Below, one piece after another: positions 1 through 7,161 of a stretch of 64,000 bases of DNA. Within the stretch, counting starts at the first letter, position 1. Each line of letters starts with the position of its first letter. Location of the stretch: contig DAIPBO010000016.1 in assembly GCA_036774405.1 (NCBI GenBank), forward strand, positions 1-64,000, read 5' to 3'. Both the position numbers and the translations under genes were made by a program. The DNA comes from JAAYDS01 sp012729155 (lineage in GTDB: Bacteria; Chloroflexota; Anaerolineae; UBA1429). The notes below the pieces were generated by a model, which did no database searches, had not been told where the DNA came from, and worked only from the letters and a program-made list of their open reading frames with translations.

Positions 1-17
1 CCGCCCCTCTCACACTC

Positions 18-45
18 ATCCTACTTTACCACACATCCACGTCAA
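18..45 (-). promoter_or_regulatory. Outward-facing promoter for a gene left of the window
   Basis: On the minus strand TTGACG (45-40) is followed after 16 bp by TAGGAT (23-18), matching the promoter pattern repeated through this window. It points out of the window, so a divergent gene probably starts to the left. The target is not visible. Confidence 0.4.
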
Positions 46-113
46 GTGCCCCTCGCATCCCCCCTCGCCGCGCGCTATAATCCCCCCACACCAGCCCACC
101 AGAGAGGCCCGCC

Positions 114-1829
114 ATGACCGACGCCCCCCGCCCCAACATCATCCTCATCCTCACCGACGACCAGGGCTATGGCGACCTCGCATGCACCGGCAACCCCTGG
201 CTGGCCACCCCCTGCATCGACGCCCTGCACCACGCCGGCGTGCGCTTTACCGACTTTCACGCCTCGCCGCTCTGCACGCCCACCCGCGGCGCCCTGCTCA
301 CCGGCCGCCGGCCCATCCGCAACGGCGCCTGGGCCACCTGCTGGGGCCGCTCTATCTTGCGGCGCGACGAGCTCACCCTGCCCGAGGTGCTGCGCCACAA
401 CGGCTACCACACCGCCCTGTTCGGCAAGTGGCACCTGGGCGACAACTACCCCTACCGCCCGCAAGACCGCGGCTTTGAGCACGTGGTGGCCCACAAGGGC
501 GGCGGCGTGGGCCAGACGCCCGACTGGTGGGGCAACAGCTACTTTGACGACACCTACTGGCACAACGGCGAGCCGCAGGCCCATCAGGGCTATTGCACCG
601 ACGTCTGGTTCGACGAGGCGCTGGCCTACATGCAGGCCCACCGCGCCGAGCCCTTTTTCGTCTACCTGGCCACCAACGCACCCCACAGCCCCTACCTGGT
701 GGAAGAGCGCTACAGCGCGCCCTACGCCAGCAACCCCGCCATCCCCGAACCCGCCTTTTACGGCATGATCGCCAACATCGACGAGAACGTGGGCCGCCTG
801 TGCGCCTGGCTCGACGAGGCCGGCCTGGCCGACAACACGCTGCTGCTGTTCATGACCGACAACGGCTCCAGCGGCGGCTGGCGCCCCGACGGCCGCGGTT
901 ACAACGCCGGCATGCGCGGCATCAAGGGCTCGTACTATGACGGCGGCCACCGCGTGCCCCTCTTTATCCGCTGGCCGGCCGGCGGGCTGGTGGGCGGCCG
1001 CGACATCGCCGACCTCACCCTGCACCTCGACCTGCTGCCCACCCTGGTCGATCTGTTGGGCCTGACGCTACCGCGCCCCGCCGCGTGGGATGGCCGCTCG
1101 CTGGCCCCGCTGCTGCGCGGCGAGGCCGACGCCCTGCCCGACCGCGTGCACATCGAGCAGATCCGCCAGTCTACCGAGCCGCCCGACCCCTGCGATGGCG
1201 TGGTGATGACCCGCCGCTGGCGGCTGGTGCATGGCGCCGAGCTCTACGATATGGCGCAAGACCCCGCCCAGCAGCACGACGTGGCCGCGCGCCACCCAGA
1301 GATCGCGGCACAACTGCGCGCCGAGCAAGAGGCCTGGTGGGCCGAGATCGGCCCCACCGTCGAACGCTATTGCCCCATTGCGCTGGGCAACGATGCCGAG
1401 AACCCCACGCGGCTCAACGCCATGGACGTGCTGGGCGACGTGGCCTGGCATCAGGGCCACATCTTGGAGGCGCAGCGCACCACCGGCCGCTGGGCCGTCG
1501 ACGTCGAGCGCCCCGGCCGCTACCGCCTCGAGCTGCGCCGCTGGCCCGACGAGCTCGACCTGCCCATCGACGGCGCCCCCACGCCCGAAGAGGCCGCCCT
1601 CATCCCCTACCCGCACGCGCCCGTGCCGCTGCGCCTGGCGCCCAGCGCCGCCTGGGTGGGCCTGTTCGGGCGCGTCTGGCGGCAGGCGGTGGCGCCCGAA
1701 CAGCACGCCGTGCGCTTTGAGCTCGACCTGCCAGAGAGCGGCGAGACGCGCCTCGACGCCTGGTTTGTGTTGCCCGGCGGCGACGAGGTGGGCGCTTACT
1801 ATGTCACCGTCGAGCGCCTGGGCCCCTGA
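114..1829 (+). CDS. Sulfatase (arylsulfatase A-like), cytoplasmic
   Basis: A 571-aa type I sulfatase that should hydrolyse a sulfate ester, probably on a carbohydrate. The N-terminus has the metal-binding LTDDQGYGD motif (residues 13-21). The sulfatase signature CTPTRGALLTGR begins at Cys54, the residue that must be oxidised to formylglycine. The FGKWHLG motif and the MTDNGSSGG metal site are present further on. Length is typical, with an extra roughly 130-aa beta-rich C-terminal tail. There is no signal peptide, so it would act inside the cell or be exported by another route. It starts at the ATG behind GAGG, and a TATAAT box lies at 76-81. No formylglycine-generating enzyme is in the window, so maturation depends on a gene elsewhere. 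The substrate cannot be told from sequence. Confidence 0.93.
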   Translation: MTDAPRPNIILILTDDQGYGDLACTGNPWLATPCIDALHHAGVRFTDFHASPLCTPTRGALLTGRRPIRNGAWATCWGRSILRRDELTLPEVLRHNGYHTALFGKWHLGDNYPYRPQDRGFEHVVAHKGGGVGQTPDWWGNSYFDDTYWHNGEPQAHQGYCTDVWFDEALAYMQAHRAEPFFVYLATNAPHSPYLVEERYSAPYASNPAIPEPAFYGMIANIDENVGRLCAWLDEAGLADNTLLLFMTDNGSSGGWRPDGRGYNAGMRGIKGSYYDGGHRVPLFIRWPAGGLVGGRDIADLTLHLDLLPTLVDLLGLTLPRPAAWDGRSLAPLLRGEADALPDRVHIEQIRQSTEPPDPCDGVVMTRRWRLVHGAELYDMAQDPAQQHDVAARHPEIAAQLRAEQEAWWAEIGPTVERYCPIALGNDAENPTRLNAMDVLGDVAWHQGHILEAQRTTGRWAVDVERPGRYRLELRRWPDELDLPIDGAPTPEEAALIPYPHAPVPLRLAPSAAWVGLFGRVWRQAVAPEQHAVRFELDLPESGETRLDAWFVLPGGDEVGAYYVTVERLGP

Positions 1830-1915
1830 CGGCTCGCCGCCGCCCCGGTCCAGGCACGTCAGCGCCAAACCGACCCACGCGACGCGGCTGCACTGCAGCC
1901 CAACCGCAAAGACCC

Positions 1916-1944
1916 TTGCCAAATCGCACAATCCGTGTCATCAT
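1916..1944 (+). promoter_or_regulatory. Possible promoter of the SH3-domain gene
   Basis: TTGCCA (1916-1921) is followed after 17 bp by CATCAT (1939-1944), about 85 bp upstream of the start at 2031. The -35 fits the local pattern and the -10 is weak. The rest of the 200-bp gap between sulfatase and this gene shows nothing clear. Confidence 0.3.
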
Positions 1945-2030
1945 AGCGGTAGCGTCGGAGCTATCGCCGTACTCGCCCTGCGTGCCACAGCCCCGGCCAA
2001 CAGGGCGCCATCACGGCGCAGGAGGAGAAT

Positions 2031-2822
2031 ATGACCATGCAAACACCACGATATCGGGCCTTGCGCATCAGCCTGGCCGCCATCATCCTGGCGACGGCTA
2101 TGTTGATCGCGCCGCTTGGCACGGCCAGCGCCGCCACCCAGCTGCAGGCCACCGTCAAGTCGGTCTCGGGGGCCACCATGGGTACGGCCACCTTTACGCC
2201 CGGCGCCCACGGCGGCGTCAGGGTGCAGATCAGCCTCAGCGGCTACAACCCTGTGGGGGGCGACAGGCGGCTGTCCATCCGCAACAACGCTGGCGCCGAG
2301 GTGCTGGTGCTGCCCAACATCCAGTTCTACCCCAACGGCAGCGCCAACTATGACACCGTCATCTCGCACATCACGCTCGACTGGCTCGAGCGCGTGGCCG
2401 GCGCCACCCTGATCATCCAGGCCGACAGCTATGCGGCCAGTGAGGTCATCGGCTGGGGCACCATCAGCGGCTACACCGCGCCCTGGCCGCAGCCCTGGCA
2501 GCCGTGGCAGCCAGGCTGCCCAGGCGGCATCTGCCCGCAGCCTCAGCCTCAGCCGCAGCCACAGCCCTGGCCGCACCCCTGGCCAGAGCCCAAGCCCCAG
2601 CCCACGCCTGCGCCGGTTATCGTCGGCACTGTGCGGGTAACGGCCTCTGACGGGCTCAACCTGCGCTCGGGCCCCGGCCTCGGCTATGCCATCCGCCGCA
2701 TTGTGACGGTGGGCACACGGCTAGAATCCACCGGCATCTACCAGTGGGGCAGCGGCTACAAGTGGCTCAAGGTGCGCTACGGCGGCGTCTACTACTGGGC
2801 CGCCACCAACTGGCTGCAGTAG
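2031..2822 (+). CDS. Secreted SH3b-domain protein
   Basis: A 263-aa exported protein. Residues 1-35 form a signal peptide with an AxA-type cleavage site near TASAAT. A beta-rich domain follows (about 36-150), then a linker very rich in Pro, Gln and Trp (about 155-195) built from repeated PQPQ/PWP motifs. The C-terminal 65 residues are a bacterial SH3 (SH3b) domain with the typical VTASDGLNLRSGPG opening. SH3b domains usually bind cell-wall or surface glycans, so it may be a wall-associated adhesin or binding module. I see no catalytic domain. The start is supported by AGGAGGAG just upstream. It converges on the small membrane gene at 2895-3173 and shares an intergenic hairpin with it. Confidence 0.85.
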   Translation: MTMQTPRYRALRISLAAIILATAMLIAPLGTASAATQLQATVKSVSGATMGTATFTPGAHGGVRVQISLSGYNPVGGDRRLSIRNNAGAEVLVLPNIQFYPNGSANYDTVISHITLDWLERVAGATLIIQADSYAASEVIGWGTISGYTAPWPQPWQPWQPGCPGGICPQPQPQPQPQPWPHPWPEPKPQPTPAPVIVGTVRVTASDGLNLRSGPGLGYAIRRIVTVGTRLESTGIYQWGSGYKWLKVRYGGVYYWAATNWLQ

Positions 2823-2839
2823 ACCACGCTTCACTTCAG

Positions 2840-2869
2840 CGGCCCGAGGCGCAAGATGGCCTCGGGCCG
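2840..2869. terminator. Bidirectional hairpin between convergent genes
   Basis: A perfect 11-bp inverted repeat (2840-2850 pairs with 2859-2869, 8-nt loop) lies between the convergent stops at 2822 and 2895. There is no T-run on either side, so it is a terminator-like hairpin rather than a textbook intrinsic terminator. Confidence 0.6.
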
Positions 2870-2894
2870 TTGAGCTCTGCCCTGGCGTTGCGCG

Positions 2895-3173
2895 TCAACG
2901 CTCGGCCAGCAGCCCGGCACGCACCGCCAGGTCGGCCGCCAGCCGCAGGGCCGCGCTGACCCCAAAGGCCGCCAGGCAGCAGCCCACGCCGATGGTGACG
3001 AATACGCCCACCATCACCGCGTCGAACCAGCCCTCGATCTCGCTCAACGAGAGCGTCACCAGCACCACACCCCAGGCCACGCCCACCCAGCCGAGCGCCC
3101 TGAAGGCGGTCGCCAGGCGCCGCACCGTGCCATAGTGCCTGTCGCTGGCCATCGCTTGGGTCGTTGTCATCAT
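2895..3173 (-). CDS. Small two-helix membrane protein, unknown function
   Basis: A 92-aa protein with two hydrophobic segments, about residues 22-43 and 52-78, separated by an acidic turn (SEIEGW). The tandem ATGATG at 3173 is preceded at normal spacing by AAAGGAGA, which is why I start here rather than at the longer frame reaching 3287. It is divergent from the MerR gene and lies about 220 bp from it. I do not recognise the family. It could be a transporter-like or phage-shock-like accessory membrane protein, but nothing in the sequence decides this. Confidence 0.65.
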   Translation of the reverse strand: MMTTTQAMASDRHYGTVRRLATAFRALGWVGVAWGVVLVTLSLSEIEGWFDAVMVGVFVTIGVGCCLAAFGVSAALRLAADLAVRAGLLAER

Positions 3174-3314
3174 GTGCGTCTCCTTTGCACTGCAACCAGG
3201 CCACCACCGCCAGAGGTGGCGCCTCACCCTCAAAACGCCGGCCCGCGCCGCTCGGTTCCTCGCCCCGGCTGGCCCCGCGGTGCACATTCGCTGGCCACAA
3301 TGTGGCGCAACCCC

Positions 3315-3345
3315 TTGACTCTACCCCTGGGGGAGATGCTACACT
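3315..3345 (+). promoter_or_regulatory. MerR-type promoter with overlong spacer and dyad operator
   Basis: TTGACT (3315-3320) and TACACT (3340-3345) are separated by 19 bp. The spacer holds the imperfect inverted repeat CTACCCC-T-GGGGGAG (3321-3335). A 19-bp spacer with a central dyad is the hallmark of promoters that MerR-family proteins activate by untwisting DNA. The next gene encodes such a protein, so this is almost certainly its autoregulatory site. Confidence 0.82.
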
Positions 3346-3394
3346 GACTGTGCTGGTGGCCACAGCAACGTCTCACATCCAAAGGACTGCACCC

Positions 3395-4765
3395 GTGCTC
3401 AAGATCGGCGAGTTCTCTCGGCTGGCGCAGGTCACCGTCAAAGCGCTGCGCCACTATGATCGGCTCGGCCTGTTGCGGCCGGTGTGGATCGACCGCTACA
3501 CCGGCTACCGCTACTATGCCCTCGAGCAGCTGGCGCGGCTGCATCGCATCCTGGCGCTCAAAGACCTGGGGCTCAGCCTCGAAGAGGTCAAGCGCCTGCT
3601 CGATGCCGACGTGCCGGTGGCCGAGCTGCGCGGCATGCTGCACCTGCGGCAGGCCGACCTGCAGCAGCGGCTGCGCACCGAGCGCGCCCGTCTGGCGCGC
3701 GTCGAGGCGCGGCTGGCCCAGCTAGAGCGCAGCCAGGGCGGCGCGCCCTATGAGGTGGTGCTCAAGGCGCTGCCCGCGCTGCACACGGCGTCGATACGGT
3801 CGCCGCAGCTCACGCCGCTGCGCTCTGCCTCTCTGGCGGCGCTCATCGGTGAGCTGCAGGCCCACCTGAGCCACCGCGGCGTGGCGCCCGTGGGCCCGGC
3901 CATGGTCATCTACCATGACGCCGAGTATCGCGCCCGCGATGCCGACATCGAGGTGGCCCTGCCGCTGACGCCGCAGGATGCCGCCCGTCGACAGCTCGCC
4001 AGCGAGCGCGTGCAGCTGCACAGCCTGCCCGCCTGCCGCGAGGCCGCCTGTACGCTGCACACCGGCCCGCTCGCGGCCCTGCCCGAGGCCTATGCCGCCC
4101 TGAGCGCCTGGGTGCCCGCCAACGCCTATGGCGTGGCCGGCCCGCCGCGCGATGTCTACCTCTCGGCCGCGGCCGAGAGGCCCACGCCCGACGAGGCCGT
4201 CGTCGAGGTGCAGATCCCTGTGCAGAGCATCGTACAAGCCACTGTGCCAGGCGCCAGTGAGGCGCGCGGCAGCACCGAAAGGAGCCTTCTCATGCAACCC
4301 AGGATCGTCTCGTTCCCCGGCGTCACCGTGGTGGGCGCCGTCTACATCGGCAACAACCAGGCGGGTGAGATCCACACCATGTGGGATGCGCTGGGCCCGC
4401 GCTGGGCCGAGTTCGAGCACCCCAGCGGGGTGGCCTATGGCGTCTGCCGCACGCTCACGGCCGCCGAGGCCGCCGACGCGCCAGAGGGGGCTTTTGCCTA
4501 CCTGGCCGGCGCCGAGCAGCGCAGCCCCGACCATGTGCCCGCGGGCATGCAGGTCTGGCAGGTGCCCGCGGGGCTCTATGCCGTCTTTGGCTGCACCCTG
4601 CCCACCATCTCTGAGGCCTACCGCTACGGCTTTGAGACCTGGCTGCCGGCCAGCGAGGCCTATACCCATCGCCCCGCGCCAGACTTTGAGCTGTACCCGC
4701 CCACCTTTGACCCCGCCGGCGGCAACCAGGAGATGGAGATCTATATCCCCATCCAGCCCAAATAG
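3395..4765 (+). CDS. MerR-family regulator fused to two GyrI-like effector domains
   Basis: A 456-aa transcription regulator. Residues 1-70 are the MerR winged helix (IGEFSRLAQVTVKALRHYD, then the YRYY wing). Residues 75-115 form the dimerising coiled coil. A GyrI-like/AraC-effector-binding domain spans about 120-285, and a second one runs from about Met300 to the end. BmrR-type regulators normally carry one such domain and are 270-290 aa long, so this one is unusually large. The start is GTG at 3395 behind AAAGGA. The longer frame back to 3164 would run through the promoter and is rejected. GyrI-like domains bind hydrophobic or cationic drugs, so it likely senses xenobiotics. An internal ribosome site before Met300 is listed separately. 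Confidence 0.9.
   Translation: MLKIGEFSRLAQVTVKALRHYDRLGLLRPVWIDRYTGYRYYALEQLARLHRILALKDLGLSLEEVKRLLDADVPVAELRGMLHLRQADLQQRLRTERARLARVEARLAQLERSQGGAPYEVVLKALPALHTASIRSPQLTPLRSASLAALIGELQAHLSHRGVAPVGPAMVIYHDAEYRARDADIEVALPLTPQDAARRQLASERVQLHSLPACREAACTLHTGPLAALPEAYAALSAWVPANAYGVAGPPRDVYLSAAAERPTPDEAVVEVQIPVQSIVQATVPGASEARGSTERSLLMQPRIVSFPGVTVVGAVYIGNNQAGEIHTMWDALGPRWAEFEHPSGVAYGVCRTLTAAEAADAPEGAFAYLAGAEQRSPDHVPAGMQVWQVPAGLYAVFGCTLPTISEAYRYGFETWLPASEAYTHRPAPDFELYPPTFDPAGGNQEMEIYIPIQPK
4277..4294 (+). promoter_or_regulatory. Internal ribosome-binding site and ATG inside the MerR gene
   Basis: GAAAGGAG (4277-4284) is followed 7 nt later by an in-frame ATG (4292), exactly at the boundary between linker and second GyrI-like domain. 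Translation from here would give a free 157-aa GyrI-like/SOUL-type protein ending at 4765. GGAG is rare inside genes in this window, which makes the placement notable. Confidence 0.5.
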
Positions 4766-4783
4766 GCACACCACAGCGCCCGC

Positions 4784-4818
4784 GCCTCGCGCCAGACCAT
4801 CAGTGTCTGGCGCGAGGC
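4784..4818 (+). terminator. 14-bp hairpin after the MerR gene
   Basis: A perfect 14-bp inverted repeat (4784-4797 with 4805-4818, loop of 7 nt) lies 18 bp after the stop at 4765. It lacks a T-run but is positioned as a transcription terminator or mRNA-end stabiliser. Confidence 0.65.
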
Positions 4819-4869
4819 CTGCCCAGGCCCGCGCCCCCACCTGCAACGCCCCCCAGATCGACACGCCGC

Positions 4870-4898
4870 TTGGAAACCAGACAAAATCACTGTACAAT
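4870..4898 (+). promoter_or_regulatory. Promoter of the baeRF gene
   Basis: TTGGAA (4870-4875), a 17-bp spacer and TACAAT (4893-4898) lie 46 bp upstream of the ATG at 4944. Confidence 0.5.
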
Positions 4899-4943
4899 AA
4901 TGGTGCTGACGCCGCGTTTCTGGCAACCTGAAAGGAAGTCCCG

Positions 4944-6029
4944 ATGAACCAGCACGACGTCCACCTGCTGCAGCGTGTCTCTGGCTACCCGGCAGTGACG
5001 ATTACGCTGCCCACACACCGCACCTCACCCGACAACAAACAAGACCCCATCCGCGTCAAGAACCTCGTCGACCAGGCCATCGAACGCCTGCTGCGCGAGT
5101 TCAACCAGCGCGACCTGGCGCCCCTGCTCGAGCGCTTCGACCGTCTGGTGGCCGAGATCGACTATACCAACGCCCTCGACGGGCTGGCGCTGTTCGTCAA
5201 CCGCGATATCAGCCGCGCCTTTTACCTGCCCTTTGACCTGCCCGAGCGCGTCGTCGTCGATGAGAGCTTTTTCACGCGCGACCTGGTGTACGCCCTCAAC
5301 CGCACCCCGCGCTACTGGGTGCTGACGCTGGGCGAGCAGCCCACGCGCCTCTACGAGGCCGTGCGCGAGGATCTGACCGAGGTCACCGACGTGGGCTTTC
5401 CGCTGACGCACACGGGCCCAGGGGGCGCAGCGCGCCTACCGGGTGGCCGTGGCGTCAGTCGCTCGGCCTACCGCGACGAGTATCACCGCCAGTTCTTTCG
5501 CAGGGTAGACGCCACCCTTTCTGCCCTGCTGGCCCAAGACCCCCTGCCGGTGGTGGTGGTGGGCGTCAACCGCTTTCTGGCCTTTTACGATGAGATCACG
5601 GCCAACGCGCGGCACATCGTGGCCCGCGTCGAGGGCAGCCACACCGCCACGGCGCCCAAAGAGCTGGGCGAGCTGGTATGGCCGCCCGTCAAGGCCAGCC
5701 TGGCCGCGCAGCGCATCGAGCGGCTCGATGAGCTGGGCCGCGCCGTGGGCGCCCAGCGTTCGGCCTCGACCATCGGCGAGGTGTGGCGGCTGGCCCACGA
5801 CGGCCGTGGCGAGCTGCTGCTCGTCGAAGAGGACTATCACTACCCCGCCCTCGTCGACGAGACCGGCCGGCACCTGGCCCCTGCCGATGACGACACCGCG
5901 CCAGAGGTCCTCGACGACGCCGTAGACGACGTCATCGAGACGGTGCTGCGCCAGGGCGGCCGCGTCGTCTTTGTCGATGCGGGCCAACTGGCCGAGCACG
6001 GCCGCATCGCTCTGGTGCTGCGCTACTGA
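4944..6029 (+). CDS. Bacterial eRF1-like protein (baeRF3/Balon-type ribosome hibernation factor candidate)
   Basis: A 361-aa protein I assign to the bacterial archaeo-eukaryotic release-factor-like (baeRF) group. The N-terminus has the family's ITLPTHRTSPDNKQDPIRVK pattern (residues about 18-37). The middle part (about 155-310) has an RNase-H-like core with YRDEYHRQFFRRVD and VVVVGVNRFLAFY. The end (GGRVVFVDAGQLAEHGRIAL) resembles the eL30-like third domain of eRF1/Pelota. Relatives include Balon, which binds the ribosomal A site during stress and blocks it. No GGQ peptide-release motif is visible, in line with a non-release role. It is monocistronic with its own promoter and an AAAGGAAG ribosome site. 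The exact subfamily is an inference. Confidence 0.78.
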   Translation: MNQHDVHLLQRVSGYPAVTITLPTHRTSPDNKQDPIRVKNLVDQAIERLLREFNQRDLAPLLERFDRLVAEIDYTNALDGLALFVNRDISRAFYLPFDLPERVVVDESFFTRDLVYALNRTPRYWVLTLGEQPTRLYEAVREDLTEVTDVGFPLTHTGPGGAARLPGGRGVSRSAYRDEYHRQFFRRVDATLSALLAQDPLPVVVVGVNRFLAFYDEITANARHIVARVEGSHTATAPKELGELVWPPVKASLAAQRIERLDELGRAVGAQRSASTIGEVWRLAHDGRGELLLVEEDYHYPALVDETGRHLAPADDDTAPEVLDDAVDDVIETVLRQGGRVVFVDAGQLAEHGRIALVLRY

Positions 6030-6114
6030 GGTGCCAACCGGCACCTGCACCCAACCTGGCCCGCCCCTCTCAGGGGGGGCAATGCATCTGTGGCAGCCAG
6101 CGGCCATTACTTGA

Positions 6115-6142
6115 TTGACATGCTCAACTAATGTGCTAAACT
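6115..6142 (+). promoter_or_regulatory. Promoter of the Rieske-glutaredoxin-FTR operon
   Basis: Consensus TTGACA (6115-6120), a 16-bp spacer and TAAACT (6137-6142) preceded by an extended -10 TGC (6134-6136). It lies 31 bp before the ATG at 6173. Confidence 0.75.
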
Positions 6143-6172
6143 GGCCTACAGTACCGTTCTAGGAGGCCGCGG

Positions 6173-6520
6173 ATGACGTTGAGCATGGCGAACGGCTGGG
6201 CGCGCGTGGCCGCATCGGGCGAGCTGCCCGAGGGGGGCCGCCTGGCGTTGACCATCGACGGGCAACGCATCTTGCTGCTGCGCCGCGAGGGCGCGCCCTA
6301 TGCCATCGAGAACGATTGCCCCCACCTGGGCTGCACCTTTACGCGGGGCGCCTTTGAGGGCTATGCCCTCACCTGCCCCTGCCACGACTGGACCTTTGAC
6401 ATCCGCACGGGCGCGTTCGACCTCGCGCCCGAGATCGCCCTGCGCACCTACCCCTGCCGCGAGCAGCAGGGCGCCCTGTGGCTGCTGCTGCCCGAGCGAA
6501 AGGAGCACCCCCATGGCTGA
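6173..6520 (+). CDS. Rieske [2Fe-2S] ferredoxin
   Basis: A 115-aa soluble Rieske protein, the size of the small ferredoxins that serve oxygenases and nitrite reductases. The cluster ligands are visible: Cys49-Pro-His51 in NDCPHLGC and Cys68-x-x-His71 in TCPCHDW, with 16 residues between the two boxes. There is no signal peptide or membrane anchor, so it is a cytoplasmic electron carrier. A strong AGGAGG (6161-6166) supports ATG 6173. Its stop overlaps the glutaredoxin start by 8 bp, so the two are translationally coupled. No oxygenase subunit is nearby, which points to the downstream thiol-redox genes as partners. That partnership is inference. Confidence 0.9.
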   Translation: MTLSMANGWARVAASGELPEGGRLALTIDGQRILLLRREGAPYAIENDCPHLGCTFTRGAFEGYALTCPCHDWTFDIRTGAFDLAPEIALRTYPCREQQGALWLLLPERKEHPHG

Positions 6521-6770
6521 CATCAAGGTCTATGCCCTCAGCTATTGCCCCTGGTGCAAAAAGACGCGCCGCTTTTTCGACGAGCGCCATATCGCCGTCG
6601 AGGTGGTCGAGTACGACCTGGCAGACAAGCCCGAGCAAGACCGCATCGTGGCCGAGATCAAGGCCCTCTCGGGCGGCGACGTGACCTTTCCCTGCACCAT
6701 CATCGATGGCACCGCCGTGCTGGGGCACCACCCAGACCGCTACATCGCCCTGCTGGGCCTGCCAGAGTAG
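6513..6770 (+). CDS. Glutaredoxin-like thiol-disulfide protein (CPWC)
   Basis: An 85-aa thioredoxin-fold protein of the glutaredoxin/NrdH size class. The active site Cys12-Pro-Trp-Cys15 sits after the first beta strand (IKVYALSYCPWC). The cis-proline loop is in VTFPCTIIDG, and the usual GG-type helix 3 region is replaced by LGHHPDRY. The start is ATG 6513 behind AAAGGAG. A longer frame back to 6300 only reads through the Rieske gene. It sits between the Rieske gene and the FTR-like gene, with 8 nt separating it from the latter. This suggests it is the disulfide carrier reduced by that enzyme. Confidence 0.9.
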   Translation: MADIKVYALSYCPWCKKTRRFFDERHIAVEVVEYDLADKPEQDRIVAEIKALSGGDVTFPCTIIDGTAVLGHHPDRYIALLGLPE

Positions 6771-6778
6771 GCGCCGCC

Positions 6779-7102
6779 ATGGATCGCAAAGCACTGTTCC
6801 GCGAGCGCTTTGGCCGCATCGTCGCCCTGCTGGGCTACAAATTCTCGCCCGATGAAGAGCTGGTCAACGACCTGCTCGACGCCGAGGTCGAGCTCGAGCG
6901 CCGCTATGGCGCGCCCTATTGCCCCTGCCAGGGGCGCACCGGCGTGCGCAGCGAGGATATGCGCATCGTCTGCCCGTGCATCCCCTACCACCGCGCCCAC
7001 TATGACGCCATGAAGCGCTGCTGGTGCGGCCTCTATGTCCACCAGGACGTGGATGACCCCGACGCGCTCACCCAGATTCCGTTGAGCGAGCTGGACCTCT
7101 AG
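6779..7102 (+). CDS. Ferredoxin-thioredoxin reductase catalytic (beta) subunit-like protein
   Basis: A 107-aa homologue of the catalytic FTR subunit, a [4Fe-4S] enzyme that uses ferredoxin electrons to reduce a disulfide. All six expected cysteines are present as three CxC pairs: Cys48-Pro-Cys50, Cys65-Pro-Cys67 (CPCIPYHR) and Cys81-Trp-Cys83 (RCWCGLY). In plant and cyanobacterial FTR the pairs are spaced X16 and X8. Here they are X14 and X13, and the third pair is CWC instead of CHC. No variable (alpha) subunit gene is adjacent. The start is ATG 6779, eight nt after the glutaredoxin stop. The neighbouring glutaredoxin is the natural substrate candidate and the Rieske protein a possible donor. 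Confidence 0.88.
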   Translation: MDRKALFRERFGRIVALLGYKFSPDEELVNDLLDAEVELERRYGAPYCPCQGRTGVRSEDMRIVCPCIPYHRAHYDAMKRCWCGLYVHQDVDDPDALTQIPLSELDL

Positions 7103-7124
7103 CCACCGCGCGGGCCGCGCGCCT

Positions 7125-7153
7125 TTGCCGTGCACGGCGGTTTGGACGACAAT
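7125..7153 (+). promoter_or_regulatory. Promoter giving a likely leaderless GT39 mRNA
   Basis: TTGCCG (7125-7130), 17 bp, GACAAT (7148-7153). The -10 box ends 8 nt before ATG 7162 and no ribosome site precedes that ATG. Transcription would start at or next to the start codon. Confidence 0.5.
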
Positions 7154-7161
7154 GCGGGCCG

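Noticed and set aside
3164..3394. N-terminal extension of the MerR protein
   Set aside because: It would translate through the promoter and operator. The family start aligns with GTG 3395.
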